Positions 43,759 to 56,489 of a DNA stretch of 64,000 nt are shown here, in pieces. Position numbers and translations under genes: made by a program. How positions within the stretch are numbered: position 1 is the stretch's first letter; every line of letters begins with the position of its first letter. The notes under the pieces are model-generated. The model was not told where the DNA came from. It did no database searches and worked only from the letters and a program-made list of their open reading frames with translations. The DNA lies in contig JAKGHH010000003.1 in NCBI GenBank assembly GCA_022828595.1, positions 57,835,759 through 57,899,758 on the forward strand, read 5' to 3'. Source of the DNA: Nelumbo lutea. Its lineage: Eukaryota; Streptophyta; Magnoliopsida; Proteales; Nelumbonaceae.

Positions 43759-44103
43759 TGGGGTTGTAAATCTACCAAACTGACCAAATCGACTTAATCC
43801 GACCCGAGTTGGTTTTCTAATTATTTTGATTGGTTTTAGTTCAGTTTTTATGCTAACTTGAGAGGTTGGGTCAGTTTTGGTTTGATCATTTGAAATCGAA
43901 TCAATCTGACCATAGATATAAATTAATATTTATAATTTTAATATATGAAAAAGAAAATTTCCATATTTCCAAATCGAAAATCGACTCAAACCGATACAAC
44001 TCAAATTTGTCGGTTTTAAGTGACTAACTCTGTAACCCAACCACGTTGGTTCAGTTGGCCAAATAGCCTAAAATCGAACACAACCAACCTATGAATACCC
44101 CTA
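43759..44103. mobile_element. Small hAT-like element
   Basis: Flanks ATAACTAC (43751-43758) and ATAATTAC (44104-44111) differ at one base. Ends TGGGGTTGTAA and, inverted, TAGGGGTATTC. The interior is gaccaaatcgac/ggttcagtt-type diverged inverted arms. Confidence 0.65.
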
Positions 44104-44239
44104 ATAATTACAAACAAACAAATGCAAAACTAAACCAGGTACAAAATTTGTATTCAATTAAGATTTGCACCACAAACAAACTAAGCCTTAATGCATACGA
44201 TGGTCATGTTATGGAATATTTTGGGGCAAAGTAATCAAC

Positions 44240-45231
44240 CAAGGGTATGTTTGATTTCCAGGAATAGGTGCCTGGAATCAAAATTGGAATATCCCATTCT
44301 AATTCCTTCCATTTGTTTGGCAAGAATGAGATTTTGATTCCCATTCTTAGGGGAATGGGATTCCCATTCTAGATTCTTTCAAGAAGTAGAGAACTCATAA
44401 TAAAATATTAACAAAATATTAGTAAAATAATATATTAACAATAAAATAATAAATTATTAATAAAATGTAATTATAAAATATATATATAAATATTATTAAA
44501 GTAATAATAATATCATGATATATTAATAAAATATTCATAAGTTAATGATAAATATTAATATATTAATTATTAAATAATAATAAATTAATATTAAAATAAT
44601 AAACAGAAATAATAGAAATTAATAAAATAATAATAAATAATAAAATATAGCAATAAAAATATGTTTAATTTAATAATAATATATTAATAAATTAATGATA
44701 AATATTAAGATGTTAATTATTAAATATTAATAGAATAATAATAACAAAGTACTAATAAAACAATAATTATATATTCATAAAATAGTAATAATAAAATAAT
44801 AAATAGATTAATAAAAAATTGAAATTTCTTGCTCATTGATTTGCGTTTCTATGATCGGGGAAAGACTAATCCTACAGGAGGCCATCATTCGTGATCAAGG
44901 AAGAACCAGGGATTCTAATGTGAGTGTGGTGGTAAGGCTACATATGGGAGTCTCCTTGAAAGACAAAAGAAGGTAGAGAGTAAAGGGTTAGGCTAAAGGC
45001 TCTGATTGGTAGAATGTTATATTCGTTATGAGATATGCCTCATTTCATAGAGAGATCCCAAGATCCCGAAAGGAATGAGCCAAAAGAATTTGATCCATTC
45101 CAATTCCTAATGAACCAAATAGCGACAATCAGAATCCGATTTCGATTCCTGATTGAACTAAATAGGTGTCAAGAATAGGTGATTTTTATTCCAATTCTGG
45201 TCCTGTCTACGAACCAAACAGACCCTAAACA
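44240..45231. mobile_element. TIR element with AT-rich core
   Basis: Left AAGGGTATGTTTGATTTCC and inverted right TTAGGGTCTGTTTGGTTC bracket about 1 kb. Subterminal ggaatgggatt/attccaattcc arms resemble the MITE at 39123. The core 44400-44800 is nearly pure A/T (aataataaa repeats). No clear target duplication was found. Positions 45232-45450 show nothing. Confidence 0.5.
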
Positions 45232-45450
45232 TTTCATTCAACCATTAAAGAATTCACAATCTACTTATGCTTAAAGACAAAGCAACAAGTCATGCACTTC
45301 AGCCATTACCAAATAGTTTCTTGTTTATATGATGACCATTTGGCATTATTAGATATTTGGGTTCTAATTGAAGCTAATTCGAACAATGGAACTTGATCAA
45401 CCAAGCTAAACAAAAAGGGTCATTTTCCAATGGAAGTCTCAAGAATCCGG

Positions 45451-45617
45451 ATTCAGTCCTCACAAGACTGTGCTCACACTATCTTCACATCCACTTGTAG
45501 CTGTGCATTGAAAATATTGTCCCATGAATAAAAATATACAAATATGGAGATATTTCCAATACAAAGTTACAAGTAACTGTAAAAATGGTGTTAGCATGAT
45601 TTTGTGAGAACTGAAAA
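45451..45617. mobile_element. Foldback MITE 3
   Basis: Left attcagtcctcacaagactg and inverted right attttcagttctcacaaaat pair; the loop contains cccatgaataaa, like 34207. Downstream, 45819-45890 is broken poly(A), and 45890-46440 shows nothing recognised. Confidence 0.5.
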
Positions 45618-46451
45618 TCTAATCTCAAGTCTCATCTATCCAAGGCTTTATAAGAGTAGCCTGGTTAGAGACTTATCCTCTAGTATTTTTTACACAAAAT
45701 GGTCAACCTAAAATTCTAACCCATATTCTGATGCTGGTAGATTTTAACAGTGTATCAAGAATGAACTCTTAATTAAGGTGGTGTTTATCAAAGAAGTATG
45801 ATTTTAATTTTCAAAACAAAAAAAAAAACCGCCACATAAAAAAAAAAAAAAAAAAAAAAAACAGATTTTACTTAAAAAAAAAAAGTCAAATTAATAACAG
45901 AATCACGCACATTGGCACCCCAAAATGATTTAATATCAAGTAAAAATGAAAAACCTTAAAACCAGCCGGCCAGCCCTAACCTAGCTGGTTGCAACCTATT
46001 GCAAGTTATTACCCTCAAGTAAAGCCCAACTATAGTAGATTGAGGACTAAATGGGATTTTGGGCCTCCTTGGGTGGGCCATAGTACAGCGGCCTCTGATA
46101 TTTCAAGGTGGATCCCACATAAGCAGTCCATAAGTTATGTTTGGTGAAAAACCTGGAAAACCCAAATTGAAATGCTATCTGTTTCAGCATTTTTGAATAG
46201 CCTCTCTAGAATACTTGAAAGCAATTAAGCCAGAATGAATGTTCAGCCTCTCCCAAACAGGTTTGCCCAATCAATACTTTGAACCTTGATCATAGGTTGT
46301 CAGAATGGAGATCACCTTATACAAGCCGGCACTTGGATTTACATCTATGCTTGCTTTAGTCCGTCACTTCTTCTAGATTCAGACCTTGAGAGTAAGAAGA
46401 GATGAATCTAATTTATTTGTAAGAACAGTAGAATCAAAAGCCTTAGGCCAT

Positions 46452-47174
46452 GTTTGGGAGTGCTTAAGTTAAAAATAAGTGCTTATTCGAAAAAGCACTT
46501 ATTTACATTTGGCATCCAATTTTTTCCAGTGCTTATTTTTTAAAATAGGCACTTATTTTATATTGGGTGTTTGATAATCTTTTTCTCTAATAAGTACTTA
46601 AATAAGCATTTATGATCATTTTGTCCTTCATTTTCTTTTAAAATTTTAAAATATACCCTTTGAAAGTACTTTTATTAAATTATTTTTATAAAAACATTTT
46701 TATGAAAGTACTTTTATAAAAGCTTTTTTACGAAAGCACTTTTATGAAAGCATTTTTACGGAAGTACTTTTTATGAAAGCACTTTTACAAAAGCACTTTT
46801 ATGAAAGTACTTTTATAGAAGTACTTTTATAAAATGTTTTCATAAAGTGCTTTTGTAAAAGTGATTTCATAAAAGTATATTCTTAAAAGCGCTTTTATAA
46901 AAGTACTTTTATAAAAGTGCTTCTATAAAATTCAACTAGAGATAATTTTATAAGTGGTATTTTAAAATTCAACTATGAATAATTTTGGAAGAAAAAAATT
47001 GAATAAGTGCTTATTGTATAAGCACTTAAAAAAAATTGGAAATTTGGGGTTAAAAATAAGCTATGATTTTTAAAATAAGCACTTATTTTGGACTTATTTT
47101 CCAAATACCAATAAGTGCTTAATGGCCCAAATAAGAATTTATTTTGAATAAGCACTTATTTTTAAGCACCCCCC
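46452..47174. mobile_element. TIR element with palindromic AAGTACTTTT array
   Basis: Left gggagtgcttaag..aaaaataagtgcttatt and inverted right ggggggtgcttaaaaataag form TIRs. Between about 46660 and 46925 a unit like aaagtacttttataaaag is repeated about 14 times with variation. The minus-strand 60-codon frame here is not a gene. Confidence 0.6.
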
Positions 47175-49850
47175 AATTAAAACAAGGTGATAGAAACCCT
47201 TTTTTTTTCTTTTTCCTTTCTGATTGCTAAAGCCTAAAGGTTGACCAATGACCACTCCTAATTCAAAGCATTATCTTCAAAAAGACAAACACTTTTATGT
47301 ATTGGCGTGAGTAATCGTGCGTATTGGATAAATAAGTGCTTATCCTAATAAGTGTTTGTAAGTATTTGCCTATTTGGTGAAGAAGCACATCTTTTAAATG
47401 GGGTAGCATAGGCATTTTGAAAATTACATGGCAAGCCAAGACCTACCAGAAATGCAATAAGCACTAAAAAAGTCAAATTTTTTTAGTTCATTCAAAATGG
47501 GCTTATATTTGCTAAAATGCACAAACACTTGTTCAGGTTTATTCCCTAAATACATATAAGTGCTGATTAGTGTGGTCCCGGCCTAAATTAATAACTTTTC
47601 CGATAAATGGTTAAAAATAATTACTCCCAATTCCCAAACAGGGTTTTTAAAATACACAAGTATTGTCTAAAATTCATCATAATTTTTTCGTATTTTTCTT
47701 GAATTCATCATGAATTTTCAAAACCTCCGGTGACCACCCTGTCACATTTTATTATATTTTCATTAATTCACCATTAGTGATTATTAATAGAAGTTGTTCA
47801 CCTAAATACTTGTGTATTTTATGTGACCAAATTATCCCTGAATGGCCAATCAATCTTTTTAAATATTTTTCATAACAAAATTAACCCTAACCAGAGCCTG
47901 GATACACACTCGGCCCAAGAAGTCCGAAGTAATTTTATTATAAAATATTTAATAAAGTTAATTGATCATTCAAAGATAATTTGATCATATACAGAAAAAT
48001 ACAAAAAAAATCAGGATGAGTTTTAAAGAATACATTTCTTTTTTATTTTTACCATAAATGCTTCCAATTTATAAGAATGACTTGTGCCCTAATCAGACCG
48101 AACAAACTTTACCGATAATATCGGGAGAGAACAAGCCATGTGAGAAAACAGAAGTATCAAGGCTGGCCCGTAATCGTTGGTTAGTACCGGACAGAGTTTG
48201 GTTACTAACTGAAATACAAGATTAATTAATTAAATTAAGAGCTTTGTCCGAAAAACAATAAATTCTTGATTCATTTCTGATTTGAATGGTACCAATGAAG
48301 TCAAACGCCTGCCACAAGTTTCCTTTGGTTGCTTTGCTTTTTGGACTCCCTGCCGCATGTGTTCACGCCATTCACACTTTCCTTCCACTCCACTTAATAA
48401 CTAACATGGTCAGAGGAATCCAAAGTGTGTTCACTTCACCTTATTATTGGCATGCATCTACAATTTGTTGAAGCCAAGATGCTATATTTTGTCTGATGTA
48501 CTGTACTAGTAGTAATCTCTGTTCTAACCCAAAAGTTTGCCTCCAGAGTTCAGACACTCTTTCACTCTATCTAACACTCAATGAGCGTTCTGTGTATGGG
48601 ATGTGCCACTTTTGTCAAAATATATATGTACTACGTTAAAAAGCATAAATGGCCTCAAGAATATTTCTGCAATTTTTTAAGGGCAAAATTTACCCCTTTA
48701 CAATTAAATTTATTGATAAAATGTGAGGACAAATAGAGTAATCAGTTATTCATATTAAATGAATTAAAAAGAGGTAATTTTATGATATTCAATACATTCA
48801 ATTCCATCTCAATAAATCCAATATTTAATTTATTAACTTGCACTCATGTTCAATGAATCTTATATTTAAGTTATTTTTGTTTCTTCTCAACATTAATTTC
48901 TATTAATTAAATTCATACTTAACGAATTAATAATTACAATAACATAAAAGCTTATACTTTTAAAATCTACCTAGAAAAAATTGAGATTTCATATTAAACC
49001 ATTTTGGGTCAAATGGGTTAATCCATGTTGCCACAATTAAATAATAAAATTAAAAAAAATAGATAAAATAAAAAATTGGAAATATTTTTTAACATACATA
49101 TTAAACAATGATAAGTATGATAAATAAGAAATGCTTTTATTAATGATGAAAATTTAATGTAAAATTTAAAACCAATTGGAAATAAAAACATCTTCATATT
49201 CTCTCTCATTAAATCCTATATTTAAGATATATTTTTCTCATCATAAAATTCTTATAATTAAACCCATTATATTAATTTTAATAGTACAAAAATAAATATT
49301 TTGAAAATTAATTTGAAAACAAAACCATTTTCTTCCCTCCCAGTGATGGGCAAGCAATTTGATCATTTGGGGTCAAATGGATTAATAAATAATTCCATAA
49401 TTAAATAATAAATATTTTAAAATAAATAAGTATGAAATGTAAGAAGTATAATTTTAGGCACATATCTAATGTTATATATTTATAAAAAATAAAATATTAG
49501 GTACATCTCTAATATTATGCATTTCATTATATTGAACAAAAATAAGTATTATACATAAGAAAAAAAAAATTCAATGATAGAAATGTAATACAAAATTTAA
49601 TGTCAACCTAGAAATCAAACTATTTTCTTTTTGACTGGTGGGTTAGTGGTTTGGGTCAAATGATATCATAGACAAACAAACAATTAAGTGTGATAAGTAA
49701 AAATTATTTATATAATGTAAATGAAATATATAATTTAAAGGGAAATTATAGTCAAAGCCGCCTATACCTTTAAAATTAGATTGTAGATTGGTCCAAAAAC
49801 CAACAAAACTTTAACAATCGGCTATATATTTCAAATTATAAAAACTCTTG
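47175..49850. other. AT-rich region without recognised feature
   Basis: Short direct similarity to the preceding element (aataagtgcttat) occurs near 47330, and atttgggtcaaatgg-type motifs recur at about 49008, 49367 and 49650. No gene or complete element could be supported. Confidence 0.5.
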
Positions 49851-49929
49851 CCATGTCATCAGAGGCTTATGTGACTGTTGACAACATGGGACTCTTAATC
49901 TATGTTGGACACAAAAAACCTTATACCAA

Positions 49930-50048
49930 AAATAGGTTTTCAATTTCTCTCTCACTCCCTTCCTTCCCTTTCACTCTCGCGGTCATTTCTCAATCTCTCA
50001 CTCTCTCAACTTTGGTATGTAGCCAAATCAAAACCTCGATTTCTCTTC

Positions 50049-50087
<39 letters not shown>

Positions 50088-50700
50088 TCTCTTAATCTTT
50101 CTCTATCTCTCTTATTCTTCTTCCTCACTCTCCCTCTCCCTCTCGGTTAATATCTCCTTCTCCCTCAGTCTTTCTCCCGCTACCTCTCTCATTTTTTTTC
50201 TTTATTTTCCTTACAAAACTTTTATAGTACTAATCAGACCGTATAAAATAACTAAAGAGACCAACCACTTGTACAATCAAATTATAAATTTCTATCAAGT
50301 TGGTGTAAATTTCATTGTCAAGAGTTTCTTGTGAACTTTTATCAAATTGGTGTAATGATTTTTGAACTATACCAAGTTGGTCTCATATTCTTTTTTATAG
50401 TCTAATTAATACCATATAAGTGTGTAAAAAAATAAAAGAAAAGAACAAGAGTGTGAGAGAAACTGAGGGAGAATGATAGAAATTACGAGAGAATGAGAGA
50501 TTCACCGAGAAAAAGAATGAGAGAGATGGGGGGAGAATGATAGGTAGAGAAAGAAGGAGAGAAATTGATAGAGCAAACGTAAATACAGAAACCAAAAACC
50601 ATTTTTGTTTATTTTCAAATCACATGGTCATTGAGTAGAGAGAGACGACTGTGAGAGTGAGAGAGTGGGGGGAGAAAGAGAGAGAGGGAGAAACTAAAAA
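49930..50700. repeat. Pyrimidine-rich then purine-rich tracts with (TC)n
   Basis: Positions 49940-50200 are strongly C/T-rich, with (TC)n at about 50053-50085. Positions 50430-50700 are strongly A/G-rich (gagagagatgggg, agagagagaggg). Each side can pair loosely with the other, suggesting a degraded inverted element. An (AAT)n repeat lies near 50953-50975. Positions 50720-51250 are otherwise unassigned. Confidence 0.45.
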
Positions 50701-51269
50701 CCATTTTCTTATTTTCCAATCACCCAACATTAGATGGTGGGTCAATGATCCAACTTTTCTAAGAAACCCATGATGTCATAATTAAACAATAAATATTTAA
50801 AAAAAGATAGAATACCAAAAATGAAAATGTACAGAATTTTGTCAAAAACATTGGAGAACATTTCTAATGTTATATATTCATCATATTAAATAAAAATAAT
50901 TGTTAAAATAAAAGTTATTTTTATTTATGATATAAATGGAACACAAAATATAATAATAATAATAATAATAATAATAGTATTTGTAATTTGGTACAAACAT
51001 TTAAGTTTATTTGTTATCATATTGTTGTTTTTGTTAATTTTCAATTTCTATCTTAACTATGACATATCTAAAACTCAAGTAATTAATATGAAGAAAAACT
51101 TCTCACGTGCAACACATGTGCTTAACTACTAGTGTATATATATATAAATTATTATAAGGTTAAAGTAATTAAAGTATACTTTAAGCTTGAGTAAATGGAC
51201 TAAAACTTATCTTACTATTAAAAAAGTTCTTTAAAGTACCCATGATTTTTCTGATAATTAACAAAATCC

Positions 51270-51622
51270 TGGCTTTAATTAATGGATCGGATATTGATCT
51301 AATTTGATCCAATGTTGTATGAATCCAATATAAATGGACTAGTCTAATCCAATCTAATGAATATTTTGGGCCATTGTGGACTAATCCAAATTAATATTTA
51401 GACTATTCAAACTGTTCAAATTTGTTTTAATTTAGATTGGGTCCAATCCAAACCTAATCCAATATAAACCAATTACAAATGAACTAGGTCCAATCCAATC
51501 TAATAAACACTTTGGACCATTAAGTCTGGACTGGTCCAATTCAATATGTTTTGTTGGTCCATTCAAATTGATTTTGATTTGGACGGAGTCCAATCCAAAA
51601 CCTGTCCTTTGACACTCCTAGT
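51270..51622. mobile_element. hAT-like right-end fragment
   Basis: The inverted right end reads TAGGAGTGTCAAAGGAC at 51606-51622. Inside are repeated gtccaatccaa/ggattgg motifs typical of the TAGGGGTG-ended elements here. The left end is not recognisable. Confidence 0.4.
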
Positions 51623-51816
51623 TAGTACATCATTACAACTTACAATTTGCTTGTATTTGGCATCATGTGACTTGTATAATTTTTATAAATTTCAAAACTA
51701 CCTTTTCATGGTTGAAAATGAAGTTGAATGTCATTTTATGTCTTGTTAAATTAGATTAATTAATTTATACCATGTACAAATATTTTTATGATTTTTATAT
51801 GTTTTGCAAGTTTTAA

Positions 51817-53300
51817 TGCTATTGTCATCATCATCATCATACAAGCCTTATTCCAACTATATGTGGTCGAGTACACAAATCCTATTTCATCATTTTTTTA
51901 TATCCATTGTTAAGTTATGGGTGCCTAAATCATTTCTTACTATTTTAACCATGTCCTTATACTCTTCCTTTGGATAGTCTAGCCCCCTCTACATATAATA
52001 GATCACTTCTTCTTGTAAGTGTTGTTGATGGTCTTTATGTGTGTGATTAAACCATTTTAGTCTACTTTCTCCCATTATATCACCTACTGAAGTTATTCTT
52101 AGGTTCTTTTGAATGATTTCATTTATGATCATATTATTTCTAGTTTTTATTTATCTATTTCAACATATGCATTCCCTACACTCATTTCTTAACATATTTC
52201 TTGATTGTCCAACACTTGGTTCCATACATATCATAGCTAACCTTACTATTATTTTATGGAATTTTCCTTTTAATCTAAATGGGTATTTGCTATAACATAA
52301 AATTCTAAATGTACTCATCTATTCTTCCGATCCTAATTTAATTCTATGAGCAACATTCTCCTCAATCTCTCCCTTGTAATGAATTATCAAATCTAGGTAA
52401 AGGTCAATTTGAGTTAGTTCTCTCTTAGTCTCCAATCTCAAGTATTCCTTAATTTGCACTCCTATTTTTATCAAGTTATATATATCATATACTCTATTTT
52501 GGTCATACTTATTAAAACCTCTTATTTATAGGGCATTTGTCCATAAGGTTAATTGTGCATTTAATCCTTCCCTCCTGAATATGTTTAGTTAATTTATTTA
52601 TGACTAGTGAAAATAAATAAAAGCCAAGCACTATTGCAATGAACTTTAGTGAAGACCCAATATTATAGGTGTAATGTGGGTTGTGTCGGGCTAGCATGAC
52701 ACGGTTTTGTTGTGTTGCCTGCATTGTAGTGGGCCATGTTAGCAAGATTTAATATATTAATAATATATAAATATATATTATATATATATTTATATTATTA
52801 ATATATACATAAATATACATATGGGCCATGTTTGACCTACATTGTGTCTAGCCCATGGGTAGCACTTGTTTTACACCTATAAGACCCATTGTAACCATAA
52901 AATCTATTGTCTCCCTCATAGGTGTTTTGATATTGATTATTACACCCCCCCCCCATACATATCCTTCATTAGGTTTATATACCTATTTAGTACACTTTTT
53001 TTTCTAAGACCCTATGTATTATCTCTTTAGAAACTTTCCCATTCTTTAAATCAATGAACACCATTTAAAGATCTTTCTTTTTTCCTTCCACTTGTTCTAC
53101 CAATCATCGCAAAATAAAGATAGATTCCATGGTTGATCTCCCTAATGAAAACCCAAATTGGTTCTTTGATATACTACTTTCATATTGTAATTTTTACTCA
53201 ATTGTTCTCCCCCAAAGCTTCATAGGTGGCTCATGAGTTTAATTCCCCAATACTTACTAAAATTTTATATCCCTATATATAACCTTTGTTCTTAAATATC
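51817..53300 (-). mobile_element. Decayed RTE-type LINE, antisense
   Basis: On the minus strand at about 53160-53045 the frame reads NQFGFSLGRSTMESIFIL, then a stop, then LVEQVEGKKKDL, a stop, and MVFIDLK: the RT core of plant RTE LINEs. The 3' end is the (TGA)n tail, seen as tcatcatcatcatcat at about 51825-51840. It is split by a small TIR element at 52660. Several stops show decay. Confidence 0.8.
52660..52880. mobile_element. Small hAT-like element in RTE LINE
   Basis: AAGACCCA flanks both sides (52652-52659, 52881-52888). The right end inverted is ATAGGTGTAAAAC and matches ATAGGTGTAATG near the left end, which has five extra bases (atatt) before it. The interior is AT-rich with a (TA)-rich core. 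Positions 53300-54530 hold no recognised gene; a (TG)n tract lies at 54224-54243. Confidence 0.6.
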
Positions 53301-54586
53301 GGCACCATACTATTCTTTATTTATTTATTTTTCTATCATCATCCTATTATATAACTTAGTTAGCCATAATAAGTTTGTCTCTCCTATACCATTTCACAAA
53401 TTTATTGGAATCCTATTAAATAGCAAGTGTTAATGCTACAAAGTAAATTTAGATGTATCCATGTAATATTTAGCACACTAAGTATGTACATTCAAATATT
53501 GTAGGTTAATACTATCTAATTTTGTATGAAATCTATATAATGGGTGGGGGCATCAAGAATTAATAAATTAAGAGGAAATATAAGAATGGAGTTGTTTAAT
53601 CAATAAATCCCTATTTGCATTACATCCATAGTTTGTGCCTATGTGGTGGGTTCAATCTTGCAATACAACTTAGAATTAATTATTTGTTGAACATGAGTAT
53701 CCAAAACCTAGAGTTACCTTATAGATTTTTTATTCCAATTTCCTCCATTTTATTGGTTAGGAAAATAGGCAAATAAACCTTTTTTTTCATGGATAATAGT
53801 TGAGTATACATTGGCATTTGTTTAATATTGCCCCCCCTTCCCCCCCTTTATGGTTATACAAGGTTAGATATAGACCCAATATGAATTGTGGAATTGAAAG
53901 TATGGCCATTATACATTGTCTTGTTCACCTTTTTACCCATATAATTCCAAAATTTGTAGACCATTTAGATTGGTGCTTGTATAATACAAGGTTTGGGGTT
54001 TCATGATGAAAGAAGTAGAGTTTATTCTAATAATTACCCCTTGATTTGGTGGCTTTTATAACTATATACCAGAAAACAAGGATGAGAACAATCCCAAAAT
54101 TACATTTATTACAATCAAAATGGATATCAAAATTTGGCCCTAAATGAGGGATGCAACCCCAACAAATTGTCTTGGCCTAGTCCAGCCTAACCCACATCAT
54201 GGTCTTATAAATTTAAATATCTTGTGTGTGTGTGTGTGTGTGTCTATATAAAATATCATATATAATATGTATTATTTATATTTCATATCATAATATAGGT
54301 TGGAAATGATCACTCCTACATTACATTGAGCATGGATTTACATGTGTTTGCTCTACTTAAGTAACAAAGGAGTGTTTATTGGAAAATTTAGGTTAATACA
54401 CTAACAAATGTTGATTACCATAAAATACCCAAAGATAAAATTACCATGTTTTGTCACTAGAGCTTTATCACCTAACTAGCTAGTAAACCCATTTAAGGCA
54501 TGGAGTTGAATAGAATTTTGGTTAGGGTAGGGGTGAACATGGGCTGATTTGGTTCGGTTCCATGGAAAAACTTATAACCTACCTGT

Positions 54587-54850
54587 TGTTAGATTTAAAT
54601 AGTTTTTTCTTTATTTATGCCGTTACAATGTTGTCAGCTTAGACTACTGTCATCATGTTCTTTTCTTTTGTATTAGGGTGAGCCCTACAGGCCTAATTGC
54701 AATTTCTTATATTTGTCATAAGTTCAAACATTTTAAATAAAAGAGGAGTTGTAGCTGCCAGCTCTAAGATTTCAACTTCCACATCTTTTCTCTTCTTCTT
54801 CTTCTCCTCTCCTCTCTTCTCTCTTGTTTCTGTTTTCTTGTATGTTTACG
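54587..54850 (+). repeat. Candidate copia 5' LTR
   Basis: The boundary is set by the PBS at 54851 and the nearest upstream TGTTAG. The (TTC)n-rich stretch at 54785-54825 and the aaataaaagagg region fit an LTR with its RNA-processing signals. The 3' border lacks the usual CA. There is no second copy to confirm it. Confidence 0.5.
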
Positions 54851-55030
54851 TGGTATCAGATCGACACTCTAGGCAATAGGAATTTTGGTTTTCTCGCTGA
54901 GAAGTATTCTCTCAACTCAGGTGCCTGTTTTCTTGGACTATGAAGACAAAAAACTCAATCGGACTGATAAAAAATATCTCTTGGCACTTCTTCTAGGTTC
55001 TTCCTTGGTCGTAGCACCAAGATAACCCTA

Positions 55031-55345
55031 TTTGGTAGAGGTCGATGTTGTGAAGATTCCTTGGCTCCACTGACTGATAATGTGAAGACATAAACTTCAT
55101 TTTTTTTACCTTCGGCTGAGGCTGTGAAGGCTTGGCTCTATCAACTGATGCTGTGAAGATCTAAACTTCTTTTTTTGACCTTCGGTTGAGGCTGTGAAGG
55201 CTTGGCTCCATCAGTTGATGCTGTGAAGACCTAAACTTCTTTTTTTTTTTTTTTTTTTACCTTTGGCTGAGGTTGTGAAGGCTTGGCTCCTTCGACTAAT
55301 ACTGTGAAGGCATAAACATCCTTTTTTTTTTTTACTTTCGGCTTT
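55031..55345 (+). repeat. Four-copy 70-80 bp tandem repeat in copia leader
   Basis: The phrases ttcggctgaggctgtgaagg, cttggctcc(a)tc and tgtgaaga(c)ctaaacttc recur with starts near 55081, 55152, 55222 and 55303, separated by variable poly-T. The block sits between the PBS and gag. Confidence 0.8.
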
Positions 55346-55579
55346 TTTTTTTGCACCTTTGTACATGTGTTGTATGGGGGTGTGTGATCCCCTTTGTCCA
55401 TGTATGTGCTAGAATTGGTGTATGAAGTGTGGAGTACAACAGTAGTGTATACATGTTTTTAGAAGTAGTGTGTGGAGTTTTGTGCCTTAATTGTGGCTAT
55501 TAGAAGTAGTACTGGTGTGAGAACTAGTCTTGTAGACATGCAGTTTTTTGTTTGTGGCTTGTAGACCTACCTCTGAAAA

Positions 55580-56336
55580 TGGTGAATAATGATTCCGCAT
55601 GGGGTTACATCGACCTGTGGTACAATAGGTATGGGGACTAAAGGCATGATGTTTCCTATGCCGATCACTCCTTTAAATGGCTTAAACTACTTGGAGTGAG
55701 CCAAAGGTGTAAAACTTTATGTAACAGCAAGGGCAAAGGTTGGTTACATAAATGGAAGGGTTAAAGAACCCAAGAGTGGGACTACTAAACATGATCAGTG
55801 GGACCAAGAAAACAGTATGGTGATGTCCTTATAGCCATGGAATTTGATGTAAAAAAGAATTTTATGTAGGAAGATACTGGAAATGAGATATGGGAACAAG
55901 CCAAAACCACCTATTCTAAGCAAAGGCACTTTGTTAAGATCTATCAGCTACAAGATGAATCATCAACTGTAAATAGGGAAATTGCAACTTATCAGCCTAT
56001 TGATTAGCTCTTACCTCAGTTTGGAAGGAATTGGACCACTATCAGGCTATAGAATGGAAACATGCGGATGATGCTAGAGCCTATAAGAAGTTGGTTTATC
56101 AACAACGGGTTTTTTCCTTCTTGTTGGGACTAAACCCCATATATGAACCCCTTAGAGTTCAGATTTTAGGAAGTAAAGAATTGCCTTCAGTCCAAGAAGT
56201 GTATGCCCTTGTTCAGTTTGATGAAAGTAGACGGAGTGTAATGGTTACAACTGAGGGGGAGCAACAAGTAGCATTAGCTGCAATGGGTGGAAATAACATG
56301 GGAAATAAAAATGATTCCAGGAAAGCCAATGATTAG
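55580..56336 (+). pseudogene. Copia gag remnant
   Basis: One frame begins MVNNDSAWGYIDLWYNRYG with stops downstream. The open part 56031-56336 includes YKKLVYQQRVFSFLLGLNP and QILGSKELPSVQEVYALVQ, typical of copia gag (UBN2/RVT-associated). A zinc knuckle was not found. Confidence 0.75.
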
Positions 56337-56489
56337 GATAAGTTATTTTTCACCCACCGTCATTGTTCAAAATATACACATAACACATGTTTGGAGCTCC
56401 ATGGGAGACCAAAGTGAGCTGTAAAGAACTAAGAACAAGGTAAGGTACAAAGTCAGAAGAAGCCTAATACCATCCACAACATAGCAAAT

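Noticed and set aside
48286..48471. 61-codon open frame
   Set aside because: No promoter, homology or domain; expected by chance in this length of DNA.
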